A stretch of DNA of 64,000 nt, taken from positions 1 to 64,000 of the forward strand of contig NZ_JBEXCV010000021.1 in the NCBI RefSeq assembly GCF_040605455.1, read 5' to 3'. This document shows positions 54,924-63,916 of this stretch, in pieces. Positions within the stretch are counted from its first letter, which is position 1; the number at the start of each line of letters is the position of its first letter. The translations under genes and the position numbers were made by a program. The notes under the pieces were generated by a model. The model saw only the letters and a list, made by a program, of their open reading frames with translations. It had not been told where the DNA came from and did not search any database. The stretch comes from Embleya sp040605455 (GTDB lineage: Bacteria > Actinomycetota > Actinomycetes > Streptomycetales > Streptomycetaceae).

Positions 54924-56390
54924 ATGCGGGCAGCGCACGAAGTCGCACGGGTACGGGCCGCGGAGGCCGCGCTGATGGCCACGCTGCCCGAGGGCACGCT
55001 GATGCGGCGCGCCGCGGCGGGCCTGGCGAACACGTGCGTACGACTGCTCGGCCGGGTCTACGGTGCGCGGGTCGCTCTGCTCGTGGGCAGCGGCGACAAC
55101 GGCGGGGACACCCTGTACGCAGGCGGTCTGCTGGCTCGACGCGGGGCGCGGGTGGACGCGCTGCTGCTCGCGCCGGAGCGGGCCCACCCGGGCGGCCTGG
55201 CCGCGGCGCGGCGGGCCGGTGTTCGGGTGTGGGACGCTCGCGAGCCGGCCCGATCCGACCTGATCGACCTGCTCGGGCGGGCCGACCTGGTACTGGACGG
55301 GATCGTCGGGATCGGCGGCCGCGGCGCGCTGCGCCCACCCGCCCCCGAACTGCTCACGCACGTGCGGGACGCGATCGTGGTCGCGGTCGACGTGCCCAGC
55401 GGGGTGGACGCGGACACCGGGCGGGTCGAGGGCGCCGCGGTCCGCGCCAAGGTGACGGTCACCTTCGGCACCTACAAGCCCGGCCTGCTGGTCGACCCCG
55501 GCGCGGCCCACGCCGGAGTGCGGCATCTGGTCGACATCGGACTCGACCCGCATCTGCCGGACGCGCGGCTGACCGTCCTGCACCACGAGGACGTGGCCCG
55601 ACTGTTGCCCGCGCCCTCGGCCGAGAGCGACAAGTACTCGCGCGGGGTGCTCGGCGTGGTCGCCGGCTCGCCCAGATATCCCGGCGCGGCGGTGCTCGTG
55701 GTCGGCGCGGCCGTGCGCGGCGGCGTGGGCGCGGTCCGCTGCGCCGGCCCCGCGGACGTGCTGGGCCCGGTGCTGGCGGCCTGGCCGGAGACGCTGGCCA
55801 CCACATCGAGGCCGGCCGACGCCGGTCGGGTGCAGGCCTGGGTGGTGGGCCCGGGGCTGGACACCGACCCGGACGCCGAGGCGCGCTGGACGAGCGTGTT
55901 GCGGTCGCAGGTGCCCGTACTGGTGGACGCGGACGGGCTGACCCTGCTCGCCCGGACGAAACCCGGCACCTGGTCGGCCCCCACGCTGTTGACCCCGCAC
56001 GCGGGTGAGGCGGTGCGCCTGTTCGCCGCCGCCGGTGTCGAGGCGACCCGCGAGCGGATCGAGGCCGAGCGGCTGGAGCACGCGCGCAGGCTCGCCGCGC
56101 TCTACGACTGCGTGGTGCTCCTCAAGGGCACGACGACGGTGATCGCCGCGCCCGACGGCCGGGCCCGGGTCAATCCCACCGGCACGCCGTGGCTGGCCAC
56201 CGCGGGCAGCGGCGATGTGCTCTCCGGCTTGGCCGGCGCGCTGCTCGCGGCGGGCCTGGACGCGCTGGACGCCGGCTCGGTGGCCGCCTATCTGCACGGC
56301 CTGGCCGCCCGCGCGCTGCCGGGCCCGGTGACCGCGCCGGACCTGATCCGGGCGTTGCCGGCGGTGTGGGCGGACGTCACAGGCACGTGA
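54924..56390 (+). CDS. nnrD: Bifunctional NAD(P)H-hydrate epimerase and ADP-dependent dehydratase
   Basis: A 488-residue two-domain repair enzyme for hydrated NAD(P)H. The N-terminal epimerase domain (about 1-215) has VGSGDNGGDTLYAGGLLARRGA and VAVDVPSGVDADTG; the C-terminal dehydratase domain (about 225-488) has LTPHAGEAVRLF and the catalytic NPTGTPWLATAGSGDVLSG. ATG 54924 has GAGGGGG upstream; a longer same-frame opening upstream is antisense-type noise over the EamA gene. It overlaps none and is followed by alr after 128 nt. Confidence 0.95.
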   Translation: MRAAHEVARVRAAEAALMATLPEGTLMRRAAAGLANTCVRLLGRVYGARVALLVGSGDNGGDTLYAGGLLARRGARVDALLLAPERAHPGGLAAARRAGVRVWDAREPARSDLIDLLGRADLVLDGIVGIGGRGALRPPAPELLTHVRDAIVVAVDVPSGVDADTGRVEGAAVRAKVTVTFGTYKPGLLVDPGAAHAGVRHLVDIGLDPHLPDARLTVLHHEDVARLLPAPSAESDKYSRGVLGVVAGSPRYPGAAVLVVGAAVRGGVGAVRCAGPADVLGPVLAAWPETLATTSRPADAGRVQAWVVGPGLDTDPDAEARWTSVLRSQVPVLVDADGLTLLARTKPGTWSAPTLLTPHAGEAVRLFAAAGVEATRERIEAERLEHARRLAALYDCVVLLKGTTTVIAAPDGRARVNPTGTPWLATAGSGDVLSGLAGALLAAGLDALDAGSVAAYLHGLAARALPGPVTAPDLIRALPAVWADVTGT

Positions 56391-56518
56391 CAGGGACGCC
56401 GGCCCGGCACGGGCCTGCCACACTGGGAGTCTTGAGTTCCGGGACGCGGACCCGGATCCGTCCGGGACCGAGGTCCGGATTCTCGTCGCTGACCGTCGTC
56501 GGAAGGACCACCAGTCAC

Positions 56519-57694
56519 ATGCGTGCCGAGGCGCGGATCGATCTCGATGCGATTCGGGGCAACATCGCGGCCGTACGCGCACGCGTGGGTTCGGCGGCGG
56601 TGATGAGCGTGGTCAAGTCGGACGCCTACGGGCACGGCATGGTCCCGTGCGCGCGAGCGGCCCGTGAGGCCGGCGCCACGTGGCTGGGCACCGCGGTGGT
56701 CGAGGAGGCGCTCGCGCTGCGTGCGGCGGGCGACACCGGCCGGGTGCTCACCTGGTTGTGGGCTCCCGGGGACGCGTTCGAGGACGCGGTGCGCGCGGAT
56801 GTGGACATCTCGGTGAGCGGGCTCTGGGCGATGCGCGAGGTGGTGGAGGCCGCCCGTGCGGCGGGCCGGACCGCGCGCGTGCACCTCAAGGCCGACACCG
56901 GCCTGGGGCGCAACGGCTGCACGCCCGCCGACTGGCCGGCCCTGGTGGACGCCGGACTCAAGGCGCAGGCCGACGGCACCGTCGAGGTGGTCGGCCTGTG
57001 GTCGCACTTCGCCTGCGCTGACGAGCCCGGGCACCCCTCGGTCCCGGCCCAGCTGACCGAGTTCACCGCGATGTCGGCGTACGCCGAGGGCTGCGGGGTC
57101 ACCCCCGAGGTGCGGCACATGGCCAACTCGCCGGCGACCCTGCTGTTGCCGCAGACGCACTTCGACCTGGTCCGGGTGGGCCTGGTCAGCTACGGCCTCT
57201 CGCCCGTGCCGCAGGTCGGCGGCCCCGCCGACTTCGGGCTGCGCCCCGCGATGACACTGGCGGCGAGCCTGGCCGGGGTCAAGCGGGTGCCGGCCGGGCA
57301 CGGCGTGTCCTATGGGCATTCGTGGATCGCGCCGCGGGACACCACGCTCGCGCTGGTGCCCACCGGCTATGCGGACGGCATCCCCAGGCACGCCGGCAAC
57401 GTCGGCCCGGTCCTGGTGGCCGGCCGCCGGCGCACCATCGTGGGTCGGGTCGCGATGGACCAGTTCGTGGTCGACCTCGGCGACGACGAGGCCGCCGCGG
57501 GCGACGAGGCGATCCTGTTCGGCCCGGGCGATCGGGGCGAGCCCACCGCCGAGGACTGGGCCCGGGCGATCGACACGATCAGCTACGAGATCGTCACCCG
57601 GATTGGCGTGCGGGTGCCTCGCGTGTACACCGGAGCGGCCACCACCGGAACGGCCACCACCGGAACGGCCGACACCGGGACGGCCGCGCCATGA
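56519..57694 (+). CDS. alr: Alanine racemase
   Basis: A 391-residue PLP racemase making D-alanine for peptidoglycan. The PLP lysine is Lys33 in MSVVKSDAYGHG (SDAYGHG rather than the common ANAYGHG); ADTGLGRNG, RHMANSPATLLLP and the catalytic Tyr in GHGVSYGHSW follow. ATG 56519 has GGAAGGACC upstream. The last residues are (T/D)TGTA repeats coded by a 15-bp tandem repeat. The stop overlaps the next start (ATGA), so translation is coupled. Confidence 0.96.
   Translation: MRAEARIDLDAIRGNIAAVRARVGSAAVMSVVKSDAYGHGMVPCARAAREAGATWLGTAVVEEALALRAAGDTGRVLTWLWAPGDAFEDAVRADVDISVSGLWAMREVVEAARAAGRTARVHLKADTGLGRNGCTPADWPALVDAGLKAQADGTVEVVGLWSHFACADEPGHPSVPAQLTEFTAMSAYAEGCGVTPEVRHMANSPATLLLPQTHFDLVRVGLVSYGLSPVPQVGGPADFGLRPAMTLAASLAGVKRVPAGHGVSYGHSWIAPRDTTLALVPTGYADGIPRHAGNVGPVLVAGRRRTIVGRVAMDQFVVDLGDDEAAAGDEAILFGPGDRGEPTAEDWARAIDTISYEIVTRIGVRVPRVYTGAATTGTATTGTADTGTAAP
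57626..57685 (+). repeat. 15-bp tandem repeat in the 3' end of alr
   Basis: Four 15-bp units. Units two and three are identical (ACCACCGGAACGGCC, 57641-57670); units one and four differ at a few bases. In frame they add about 20 residues of pattern (T/D)TGTA to the C-terminus of Alr. Copy number probably varies between strains. Confidence 0.85.
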
Positions 57695-58872
57695 CCACCC
57701 CCATGCCGGTCGGCTCCGGCGGCGGCCGTGCGCTCGGCCGTCGGGCCGGCATCGTGGGCGCCGCGGTCGGCGTGCTCGCGGCCGGTGCCGCCGCGGGCGT
57801 GGCGATCGAGCGGATGACCGTCGGGCGGGCGTTCCGCCGGCGCACCGAGGCCCAGTTGGACGCGCTGGCCGAGTTCGGCACCCTGCGCGGCGAACCGCAC
57901 ATCGTCACCGCCGCCGACGGCGTCGAGTTGTACGCCGAAGTCGACGGCAACCGCGACGCCGCGGTGACCGTGGTGCTGTGTCACGGCTACTGCCTGGACA
58001 TGGACTGCTGGCACTACCAACGGGCCGAACTGCGCGAGGAATACCGCCTGGTCCTGTACGACCAGCGCAGCCACGGCCGGTCCGGCCGCGGCGCGCCGGA
58101 GACCTCGACGATCGACCACCTCGGCGCGGACATGTACACGGTGCTGACCGAACTGGCGCCCGAGGGACCGCTGGTGCTGCTGGGCCACTCGATGGGCGGA
58201 ATGACCATCATGGCGCTGGCCGACCAACACCCCGAGCTGTTCGGGGACCGGGTGATCGGCGTCGCGCTGATGAACACCTCGGCGGGCCGCTGGGCGACCG
58301 TGACGCTGGGCATCCCCGCGGCCGGCGCCCGGCTGGTGCACCGGATAGCGCCGGGATTGCTGCGCACACTCGGCCGTCGGGCCGCACTGGTGGAGGCGGG
58401 CCGGCGGGCCGCCCGGGATCTGGTCTACCTGTTCACCGAGCGGTACGCGTTCGACTCCGAGGTGGACCCGACCCTGGTGCGCTTCACCGACCGGATGATC
58501 TCCGGCACCCCGATCGACGTGATCGCCGAGTTCTTCCCGGCCTTCGAGGCGCACGACAAGCTGGCCGCGCTGCCCGCGCTGACGGATGTACAGACGCTCG
58601 TGGTGGCCGGCGAGGGCGACCTGATCGCGCCGGCCTCGCACAGCGAGGCGATCAAGGAGGCGCTGCCGGGCGCCGAGTTGTTGATCGTGCCGCAGTCGGG
58701 ACACCTGACCCCACTGGAGCATTCGGAGGTGGTGAACGCGGCGCTGCGTGGGCTTCTCGCGCGCGCCACGAGTGCACCGAGGCGGCGCGTCGGGCGATCC
58801 GGTGGGCACACGTGCGACGGATCGTCGGTACAGGTCGGAATCGACGGGGACCGGGATCCTGATGGACAGTGA
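57691..58872 (+). CDS. Alpha/beta hydrolase, membrane-anchored
   Basis: A 393-residue hydrolase whose ATG overlaps the alr stop (ATGA). An N-terminal hydrophobic stretch (AGIVGAAVGVLAAGAAAGVAI, about 19-39) may be a membrane anchor or uncleaved signal. The fold shows VVLCHGYCLDMDCW (oxyanion), the nucleophile Ser167 in LLGHSMGGMT, the acid in VVAGEGDLIAP and the His in SGHLTPLEH. Substrate unknown; the family includes esterases and haloperoxidase-like proteins. The order alr-hydrolase-tsaE is conserved in Streptomyces. Confidence 0.9.
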   Translation: MTTPMPVGSGGGRALGRRAGIVGAAVGVLAAGAAAGVAIERMTVGRAFRRRTEAQLDALAEFGTLRGEPHIVTAADGVELYAEVDGNRDAAVTVVLCHGYCLDMDCWHYQRAELREEYRLVLYDQRSHGRSGRGAPETSTIDHLGADMYTVLTELAPEGPLVLLGHSMGGMTIMALADQHPELFGDRVIGVALMNTSAGRWATVTLGIPAAGARLVHRIAPGLLRTLGRRAALVEAGRRAARDLVYLFTERYAFDSEVDPTLVRFTDRMISGTPIDVIAEFFPAFEAHDKLAALPALTDVQTLVVAGEGDLIAPASHSEAIKEALPGAELLIVPQSGHLTPLEHSEVVNAALRGLLARATSAPRRRVGRSGGHTCDGSSVQVGIDGDRDPDGQ

Positions 58873-58982
58873 TCCCGAGCAGTGATCCCGAGTCGCGACC
58901 CCGAGCACAACCGGGGGCCGGCCCGGGGACGACGGACCCGAGGCGGTTCGGGCCCGTGAGTTCGGCGTGTGGGAGTGCTGAA

Positions 58983-59513
58983 GTGGTGCGAAGTGTGACT
59001 GTCACGGTCGCCGGCGGCGCGGACACGCGCGCGCTCGGCGCGCGCCTGGCGAAGCTGTTGCGGGCCGGCGACCTGATCGTGCTGTCCGGCGGGCTCGGTG
59101 CGGGCAAGACGACGCTGACCCAGGGCATCGGGGTCGGCCTGGGCGTGCGCGGCGCGGTGACCTCGCCGACGTTCGTGATCGCCCGGGTACACCCGTCCGA
59201 GGTCGGCGGGCCGGCCCTGGTGCACGTCGACGCCTACCGGCTCGGCGGCTCGGCGGACGTCACCGCCGAGATCGACGGCCTGGATCTGGACGCGTCGCTG
59301 GCGGAGTCGGTGACCGTGGTCGAGTGGGGCGAGGGCATGGTCGAGGAACTGACCGAGGACCGCCTGGAGATCGCCATCGCGCGCGATCCGGCCGGTGCGG
59401 ACCCGCTCGCGGAGAGCCCGACCGACTTCGCCGGCGACGAGGTGCGCACGATCGTGGTGACCGGGGTCGGCGCCCGCTGGGCGAGCGCCGACCTGGACGC
59501 GCTGACCGGCTGA
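58983..59513 (+). CDS. tsaE: tRNA t6A biosynthesis ATPase TsaE
   Basis: A 176-residue P-loop ATPase needed with TsaB and TsaD to make N6-threonylcarbamoyladenosine at tRNA position 37. Walker A is LSGGLGAGKTTLTQG (about 33-47); TSPTFVIARVH and VHVDAYRLGG follow; ESVTVVEWGEGM is the Walker B-like part. GTG 58983 has GGGAG 7 nt upstream; an in-frame start at 58869 overlaps the hydrolase gene and lacks similarity. It is split from tsaB by two minus-strand cell-wall genes. Confidence 0.93.
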   Translation: MVRSVTVTVAGGADTRALGARLAKLLRAGDLIVLSGGLGAGKTTLTQGIGVGLGVRGAVTSPTFVIARVHPSEVGGPALVHVDAYRLGGSADVTAEIDGLDLDASLAESVTVVEWGEGMVEELTEDRLEIAIARDPAGADPLAESPTDFAGDEVRTIVVTGVGARWASADLDALTG

Positions 59514-59525
59514 CCGGCCGACGGA

Positions 59526-61850
59526 TCAGCGGCCGGGTGTCGCCGGCGATGCGGGGGTGTTCGGGGCTTTGGGCGAGTTCGGGGCCCGGCTGGGCGGGCG
59601 GCTGGTCGCTCCGCCGCCGGAGCCGGTCGGCCCGGCCGACGTGGCCGGTGGACGGGTGCCGGTCGCCGGGGGAGTGGTCGGCGGCGCGGTGGTGCCGGTG
59701 TCGCCGCCGGCCGGCGGGCTGCTGCTTGCGGTGGCCGGGGCGCTGGGTGTGGCGGTGGAGGTGTCCGGCGGCACCAGGCTGGTGTCCGGGCCGCCGAGGC
59801 CGCCCGAGGTGTCCTCCGGGAACTCGGCGACCGGTTGCCCGGCGAGCGCGGCCCGCATGTAGGTCGTCCACATCCGGGTCGGCAGGTTGCCGCCGTCAAC
59901 CCGGGACAGGCCGGCGACCCCGGACATGGACAGGAACGCGTGGGTGTTCGCGTCCTCGCGGAACATCCCCACCGAGGTGGCCAGGTCCGGGGTGTATCCG
60001 ACGAACCACGCCGAGCGGTTGTCGTCGGTGGTGCCGGTCTTGCCCGCCGCCGGGCGGTTCAGCGCCTGTGCGCGAAAACCGGTGCCGTCGTCCACGACGC
60101 CGCGCAGGACCTGGGTGACGGCGTCCGCCTGCTGGGTGTCGTAGGCGTTCTTCGCGTCGTGCTCGGGCAGGTCGACGCTGTCGCCGGAGCGGGTCAGCTT
60201 GTCCACCGGGTAGGCGTCACGCTGCTTGCCCTCGGCCGCGAAGGTGGCGTACGCCGAGGCCATGTCCAGCGCACTGGGCGTGGAGGTGCCCAGCGACACG
60301 GAGGGCACCGGTTGCAGGCCCGGCGTGCTCGTGGGCAGTCCCGCGTCCACCGCGGCCCGCACCACCCGGTCGGGGCCGACGTCCATGCCGAGTTGGGCGT
60401 AGACGGTGTTCACCGACTTGTCCATCGCCCGGGCCAGGCTGATCTGCCCGTAGCTGACGCCGTCCTCGTTGCCGGGTTGCCACGGCACGCCGTCCTGGAG
60501 TACGGGCTTGCCGTTCGGGTAGCGGATCACCACGTTGTCGTTGCCGTTGTACATCGTGCGGGGGCTGATCCGGTCGCGCCTGCCGTCCCCGTCCTGCACC
60601 CCGTCGCGCAACCCCGCCGCGAGCACGAACGGCTTGAACGTGGAGCCGACCTGCACATCGCGGCGGGTGGCGTCGTTGACGAACTGTTTGACGTAGTTCG
60701 GGCCGCCGTAGATCGCGACGATCCGCCCGGTGTCGGGCTCCACGGATGCGGCGGCGACCCGCACGCCGACGTCGGCCGAGCGTTGCGCCGGGTCCAGCGA
60801 CTGGGCGAGCTGATCCTGCACGGTCTGGTAAAGCGCCTCGGTCTTGCGCTTGTCGAACGTGGTGGTGATCGCATAGCCGCCGGCGTCCAGGCGGTCCTCG
60901 TCGACCACCTTGTGGTCGAGCAGATAGCGCTTGGCCATCTCCACCAGGTAGCCGTTGACGCCGGCCAGGTTGGCCGCCGGACGCGGGTCGATGGGTTCGG
61001 GGAAGACCATGCCGGCGCGTTGCTCGGGAGTGAGCCACTTCTGCTTGACCATGCCGTCCAGCACGTAGTTCCAGCGCGCGAGCACCCGCCGGCGGCCCGC
61101 TTCGGTGCTGTTGCGCACGTCGTTGGCGCTGGGCGCGTTCAGCAGCACGGCGAGGTAGGCGCCCTGCTCGACGGTGAGTTGCCCGACGTCGATGCCGTAG
61201 TACGCCTGTGCGGCCGCCTCGATCCCGTACGCCCCGCGGCCGAAGTACACGCTGTTGAGATACCCGGTGAGGATGTCGTCCTTGGAGACGGTGCGATCGA
61301 GCTTGACCGAGATGATCGCCTCCTTGAACTTGCGCGCCAGCGTCTGCTCCTGGGTGAGGTAGACGTTCTTGACGTACTGCTGGGTGATCGTCGAGCCGCC
61401 CTGCAGACCGCCTGTGCCGCCCGCGGCGTTGCTCAGCAGGGCGCGGGCGGTGCCGGTGATCGAGACGCCGGAGTTGGAGTAGAACGAGCGGTCCTCGGCG
61501 GCGAGCACCGCGCGTTGCACGTCGAGCGGGATCGCGGACAGCGGCACGGTCTGCCGGTTGGTGGAGCCGGTGCGGGTGATCTCGGTGCCGTCGTTCCAGT
61601 ACCAGACGTTGCTCTGCTGCCGGGCCTGGGCGTTGACGGTGCGCGGGACCGGGGTGACCGCGTAGACCAGGCCGACGGCGGCGAACAGGCCGGAGAGCAC
61701 CAGCAGGACGAGGGTGAGCAGGTGCTTGAACGAGGGCAACCAGCGCCGGAGTCCGTGCCGATTGCTGCGCGGATAGTCGAACAGCCTGCGCCGGGGAGTC
61801 GGCCCTTGGACGTCGCCGGGACCGCTCGGGCCGGAGGAGTCGTGCGCCAC
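59526..61850 (-). CDS. Class A penicillin-binding protein (glycosyltransferase/transpeptidase)
   Basis: A 774-residue peptidoglycan synthase. A cytoplasmic tail of about 43 residues and one span (44-66) precede the GT51 domain: EDRSFYSNSGV with catalytic Glu119, GGSTITQQYVKN and KFKEAIISVKLDR. The transpeptidase domain has the nucleophile Ser403 in GSTFKPFVLAAG, MDKSVNTVYAQ and KTGTTDDNRSAW. The C-terminal 80 residues are a Pro/Thr/Ser/Gly-rich wall-spanning tail; no PASTA domain. GTG 61850 follows AGGAAATGGGGGCGGC. It is convergent with tsaE. Confidence 0.95.
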   Translation of the reverse strand: MAHDSSGPSGPGDVQGPTPRRRLFDYPRSNRHGLRRWLPSFKHLLTLVLLVLSGLFAAVGLVYAVTPVPRTVNAQARQQSNVWYWNDGTEITRTGSTNRQTVPLSAIPLDVQRAVLAAEDRSFYSNSGVSITGTARALLSNAAGGTGGLQGGSTITQQYVKNVYLTQEQTLARKFKEAIISVKLDRTVSKDDILTGYLNSVYFGRGAYGIEAAAQAYYGIDVGQLTVEQGAYLAVLLNAPSANDVRNSTEAGRRRVLARWNYVLDGMVKQKWLTPEQRAGMVFPEPIDPRPAANLAGVNGYLVEMAKRYLLDHKVVDEDRLDAGGYAITTTFDKRKTEALYQTVQDQLAQSLDPAQRSADVGVRVAAASVEPDTGRIVAIYGGPNYVKQFVNDATRRDVQVGSTFKPFVLAAGLRDGVQDGDGRRDRISPRTMYNGNDNVVIRYPNGKPVLQDGVPWQPGNEDGVSYGQISLARAMDKSVNTVYAQLGMDVGPDRVVRAAVDAGLPTSTPGLQPVPSVSLGTSTPSALDMASAYATFAAEGKQRDAYPVDKLTRSGDSVDLPEHDAKNAYDTQQADAVTQVLRGVVDDGTGFRAQALNRPAAGKTGTTDDNRSAWFVGYTPDLATSVGMFREDANTHAFLSMSGVAGLSRVDGGNLPTRMWTTYMRAALAGQPVAEFPEDTSGGLGGPDTSLVPPDTSTATPSAPATASSSPPAGGDTGTTAPPTTPPATGTRPPATSAGPTGSGGGATSRPPSRAPNSPKAPNTPASPATPGR

Positions 61851-62029
61851 GCCGCCCCCATTTCCTCGGTGCCATTGCCCTGACGGGCCCTGCCCGGTCA
61901 GTCGCGGCGCCCCGTGGGGCGGGTGTGACCGGAGGGATCATCATCCTGATGATAGGTGGGCAATACGTGGAAATAGCCTCGAAACGGGGCAATGGTGGGC
62001 GTGGCGTGGCATATCGGACCGCAGGCGGG

Positions 62030-62653
62030 TCAGGGCACCACGATGACAGGTGTGCCGACCGGGGCGAACGCCCACAGGGCGGCGCCGTCCTCCGTGGTGG
62101 AGCGGATGCCCGCGCTCTGCTTGCCGGGTGGGGCGGAGGTCCGCGGGCGGGCGGTGCCGCTGGGGGAGGGGCCGGGCTTTTGGCCGGTGTCGATCTGGTC
62201 CAGCGGGGTGTCGGTGGCCGCGAAACCCAGCGGGATGCCCTGCACCGCCCCGAAGCGCACGGAGTAGCTGATCCGCAGGTTGTCGCTGCCGGTCTGCGCC
62301 TCCTCCTTCTTCAGGGTCACCTGGTACGAGCCCCGCTGTGGCTTGACCGGCGCGTTCGCGACCCGGTACTCGCGCAGCGTCCGCTCGGCCTCGTCGACCA
62401 GCCAGACGTGGCTGTCCTTGAGCGAGTAGACGACCCGCTTGCCGGTGCCGGAGTTGGCGGGCACGGGCGGCGCGACGTAGACCGGAGGCGCGGGTGACCC
62501 GGACACGGGGGACGGTGTCGGCGTGCTCGTGCGCGCTATCCCCCGGCTGTCCGGCGCCGAGTTCGCGGCTTGGGCCGCGAGGAAGCCGACGCCGACCAGC
62601 GCGGCGATGGTGATGCCCGCGACGGCCACGCCCGGGTTGAGCCGCTTCGCCAT
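62030..62653 (-). CDS. L,D-transpeptidase-like protein lacking the catalytic Cys
   Basis: A 207-residue secreted or anchored protein starting at ATG after AAGGACCCAAGG. A hydrophobic segment (VAVAGITIAALVGVGFLAAQAA, 9-30) and a Ser/Pro linker precede a YkuD-like domain: KRVVYSLKDSHVWLVDEAERTLREYRVA, then FGAVQGIPLGFAATD and the ending RSTTEDGAALWAFAPVGTPVIVV. Normal enzymes have HGCVRM-type Cys just before the last part; here it reads SAGIRST and the whole protein has no Cys. It is therefore probably inactive and may bind or regulate peptidoglycan. It lies beside the PBP gene. Confidence 0.8.
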   Translation of the reverse strand: MAKRLNPGVAVAGITIAALVGVGFLAAQAANSAPDSRGIARTSTPTPSPVSGSPAPPVYVAPPVPANSGTGKRVVYSLKDSHVWLVDEAERTLREYRVANAPVKPQRGSYQVTLKKEEAQTGSDNLRISYSVRFGAVQGIPLGFAATDTPLDQIDTGQKPGPSPSGTARPRTSAPPGKQSAGIRSTTEDGAALWAFAPVGTPVIVVP

Positions 62654-62862
62654 TGCCTTGGGTCCTTCTTCCGCCGTGTGGTGGCCTCCATGGTGCCGGC
62701 AGGTGCCGTCCGTGCGTTGGAGCCGGGTGCACTTTTCGTTCGCCGCGGGGCGCCGACGGGCGGGTCGCCGCGTGTGGTCGGAGCCCGGTGCGGTGCCGTG
62801 CTCTTCGCGGGGGCGCCTCGACCAAGGCCTGAGGGCGCCGCGTGGGTCGGTAGCCTGGTGTG

Positions 62863-63546
62863 GTGCTGCTGCTTGCCTTCGACACCGCGACCCCGGCCGT
62901 TACGGTCGCCCTCCACGACGATTTCGGCGTACTCGCCGGTTCCACCCGGGTCGACGCACGTCGACAGGGCGAACTGCTCGCGCCCGGCATCGTCGACGTG
63001 CTGCGGGCGGCGGACCGGACCCGCGCCGAGCTCACCGACATCGCGGTCGGCGTGGGTCCCGGCCCGTACACCGGACTGCGGGTGGGCATCGTGACCGCCC
63101 TCGCGCTGGGCGACGCGCTCGGCATCCCCGTGCACGGCGTGTGCACCCTAGACGCGCTCGCGTACGCGGCGGGCCGGGACGGCGCCGTCACCGGGCCGTT
63201 CCTGGCGGCGACCGACGCGCGGCGCAAGGAGGTCTACTGGGCGCGGTACGACGAGGCGGGTGCGCGGGTGGCGGGCCCGGCGGTGGATCGTGCGGGCGAC
63301 CTGGCCGAGGAGGTCCGGGCGCTGCCGGCGGTGGGCGCGGGTGCCGCGCTGTACGCCTCGGCGTTCGCCGACGCGCGGTTGCCGGAGCATCCGGATGCGG
63401 CGGCGCTGGCGGCGTTCGCCGTGGAGCGGTTGCTGGGGGGTGGCGGGTTGCTTGCTCCGGAGCCGTTGTATCTGCGTCGGCCCGATGCGCAGGTTCCCGT
63501 GGGGTACAAGGTTGTTACGCCCGATGGGTCGGGGGTTCGGGCCTAG
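62863..63546 (+). CDS. tsaB: tRNA t6A biosynthesis protein TsaB
   Basis: A 227-residue ASKHA-fold protein, partner and activator of TsaD in t6A synthesis. LLLAFDTATPAVTVALHDD opens the fold, VGVGPGPYTGLRVGIVTALALGDAL is the signature, and GPFLAATDARRKEVYWARYD follows. GTG 62863 is 6 nt after TAGCCT; GTG 62860 would leave only 3 nt. No Shine-Dalgarno is seen, so it is probably leaderless. The repeat array and rimI follow; tsaD is expected beyond the right edge. Confidence 0.93.
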   Translation: MLLLAFDTATPAVTVALHDDFGVLAGSTRVDARRQGELLAPGIVDVLRAADRTRAELTDIAVGVGPGPYTGLRVGIVTALALGDALGIPVHGVCTLDALAYAAGRDGAVTGPFLAATDARRKEVYWARYDEAGARVAGPAVDRAGDLAEEVRALPAVGAGAALYASAFADARLPEHPDAAALAAFAVERLLGGGGLLAPEPLYLRRPDAQVPVGYKVVTPDGSGVRA

Positions 63547-63557
63547 CGTGGTGCTCT

Positions 63558-63900
63558 TGGGCTTGCGCCGGGCGGGCTGATTTGGCCTCAAGCGCCGGCC
63601 GGGCTGGGTGGCCTCAAGCGCCGGCCGGGCTACTTGGCCTCATGCGCCGGCCGGGCTGGGTGGCCTCAAGCGCCGGCCGGGCTACTTGGCCTCAAGTGCC
63701 GGCCGGGCTGGGTGGCCTCATGCGCCGGCCGGGCTACTTGGGCTCAAGTGCCGGGCGGGCTACTTGGGCTCAAGTGCCGGGCGGGCTGGTTGGCCTCAAG
63801 TGCCGTTGCCCTCGTGTGCTGGGTGGGCTCGAGTGTTGGTTGGGTTGCTTGGGCTTGGGTGTTGGGCGGGTTGGTTGGGCTCGGGGGGTTGGTGGGGCTG
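63558..63900 (+). repeat. 26-bp tandem repeat array, about 13 units
   Basis: Unit starts recur at 63583, 63609, 63635, 63661, 63687, 63713, 63739, 63765 and 63791, exactly 26 bp apart, with a 25-bp first unit at 63558 and degenerate units at 63824, 63850 and 63876. The core reads GGCCTCAAGCGCCGGCCGGG. Early units alternate between GGG and ACT at the junction, a 52-bp higher-order period. The core resembles the short interspersed repeats common between Streptomyces genes. It fills the 370-nt gap between tsaB and rimI. Confidence 0.92.
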
Positions 63901-63916
63901 TCTATAGACTTCGGGC

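Noticed and set aside
63558..63900. Possible CRISPR array
   Set aside because: Units are directly tandem with no unique spacers and no cas genes nearby.
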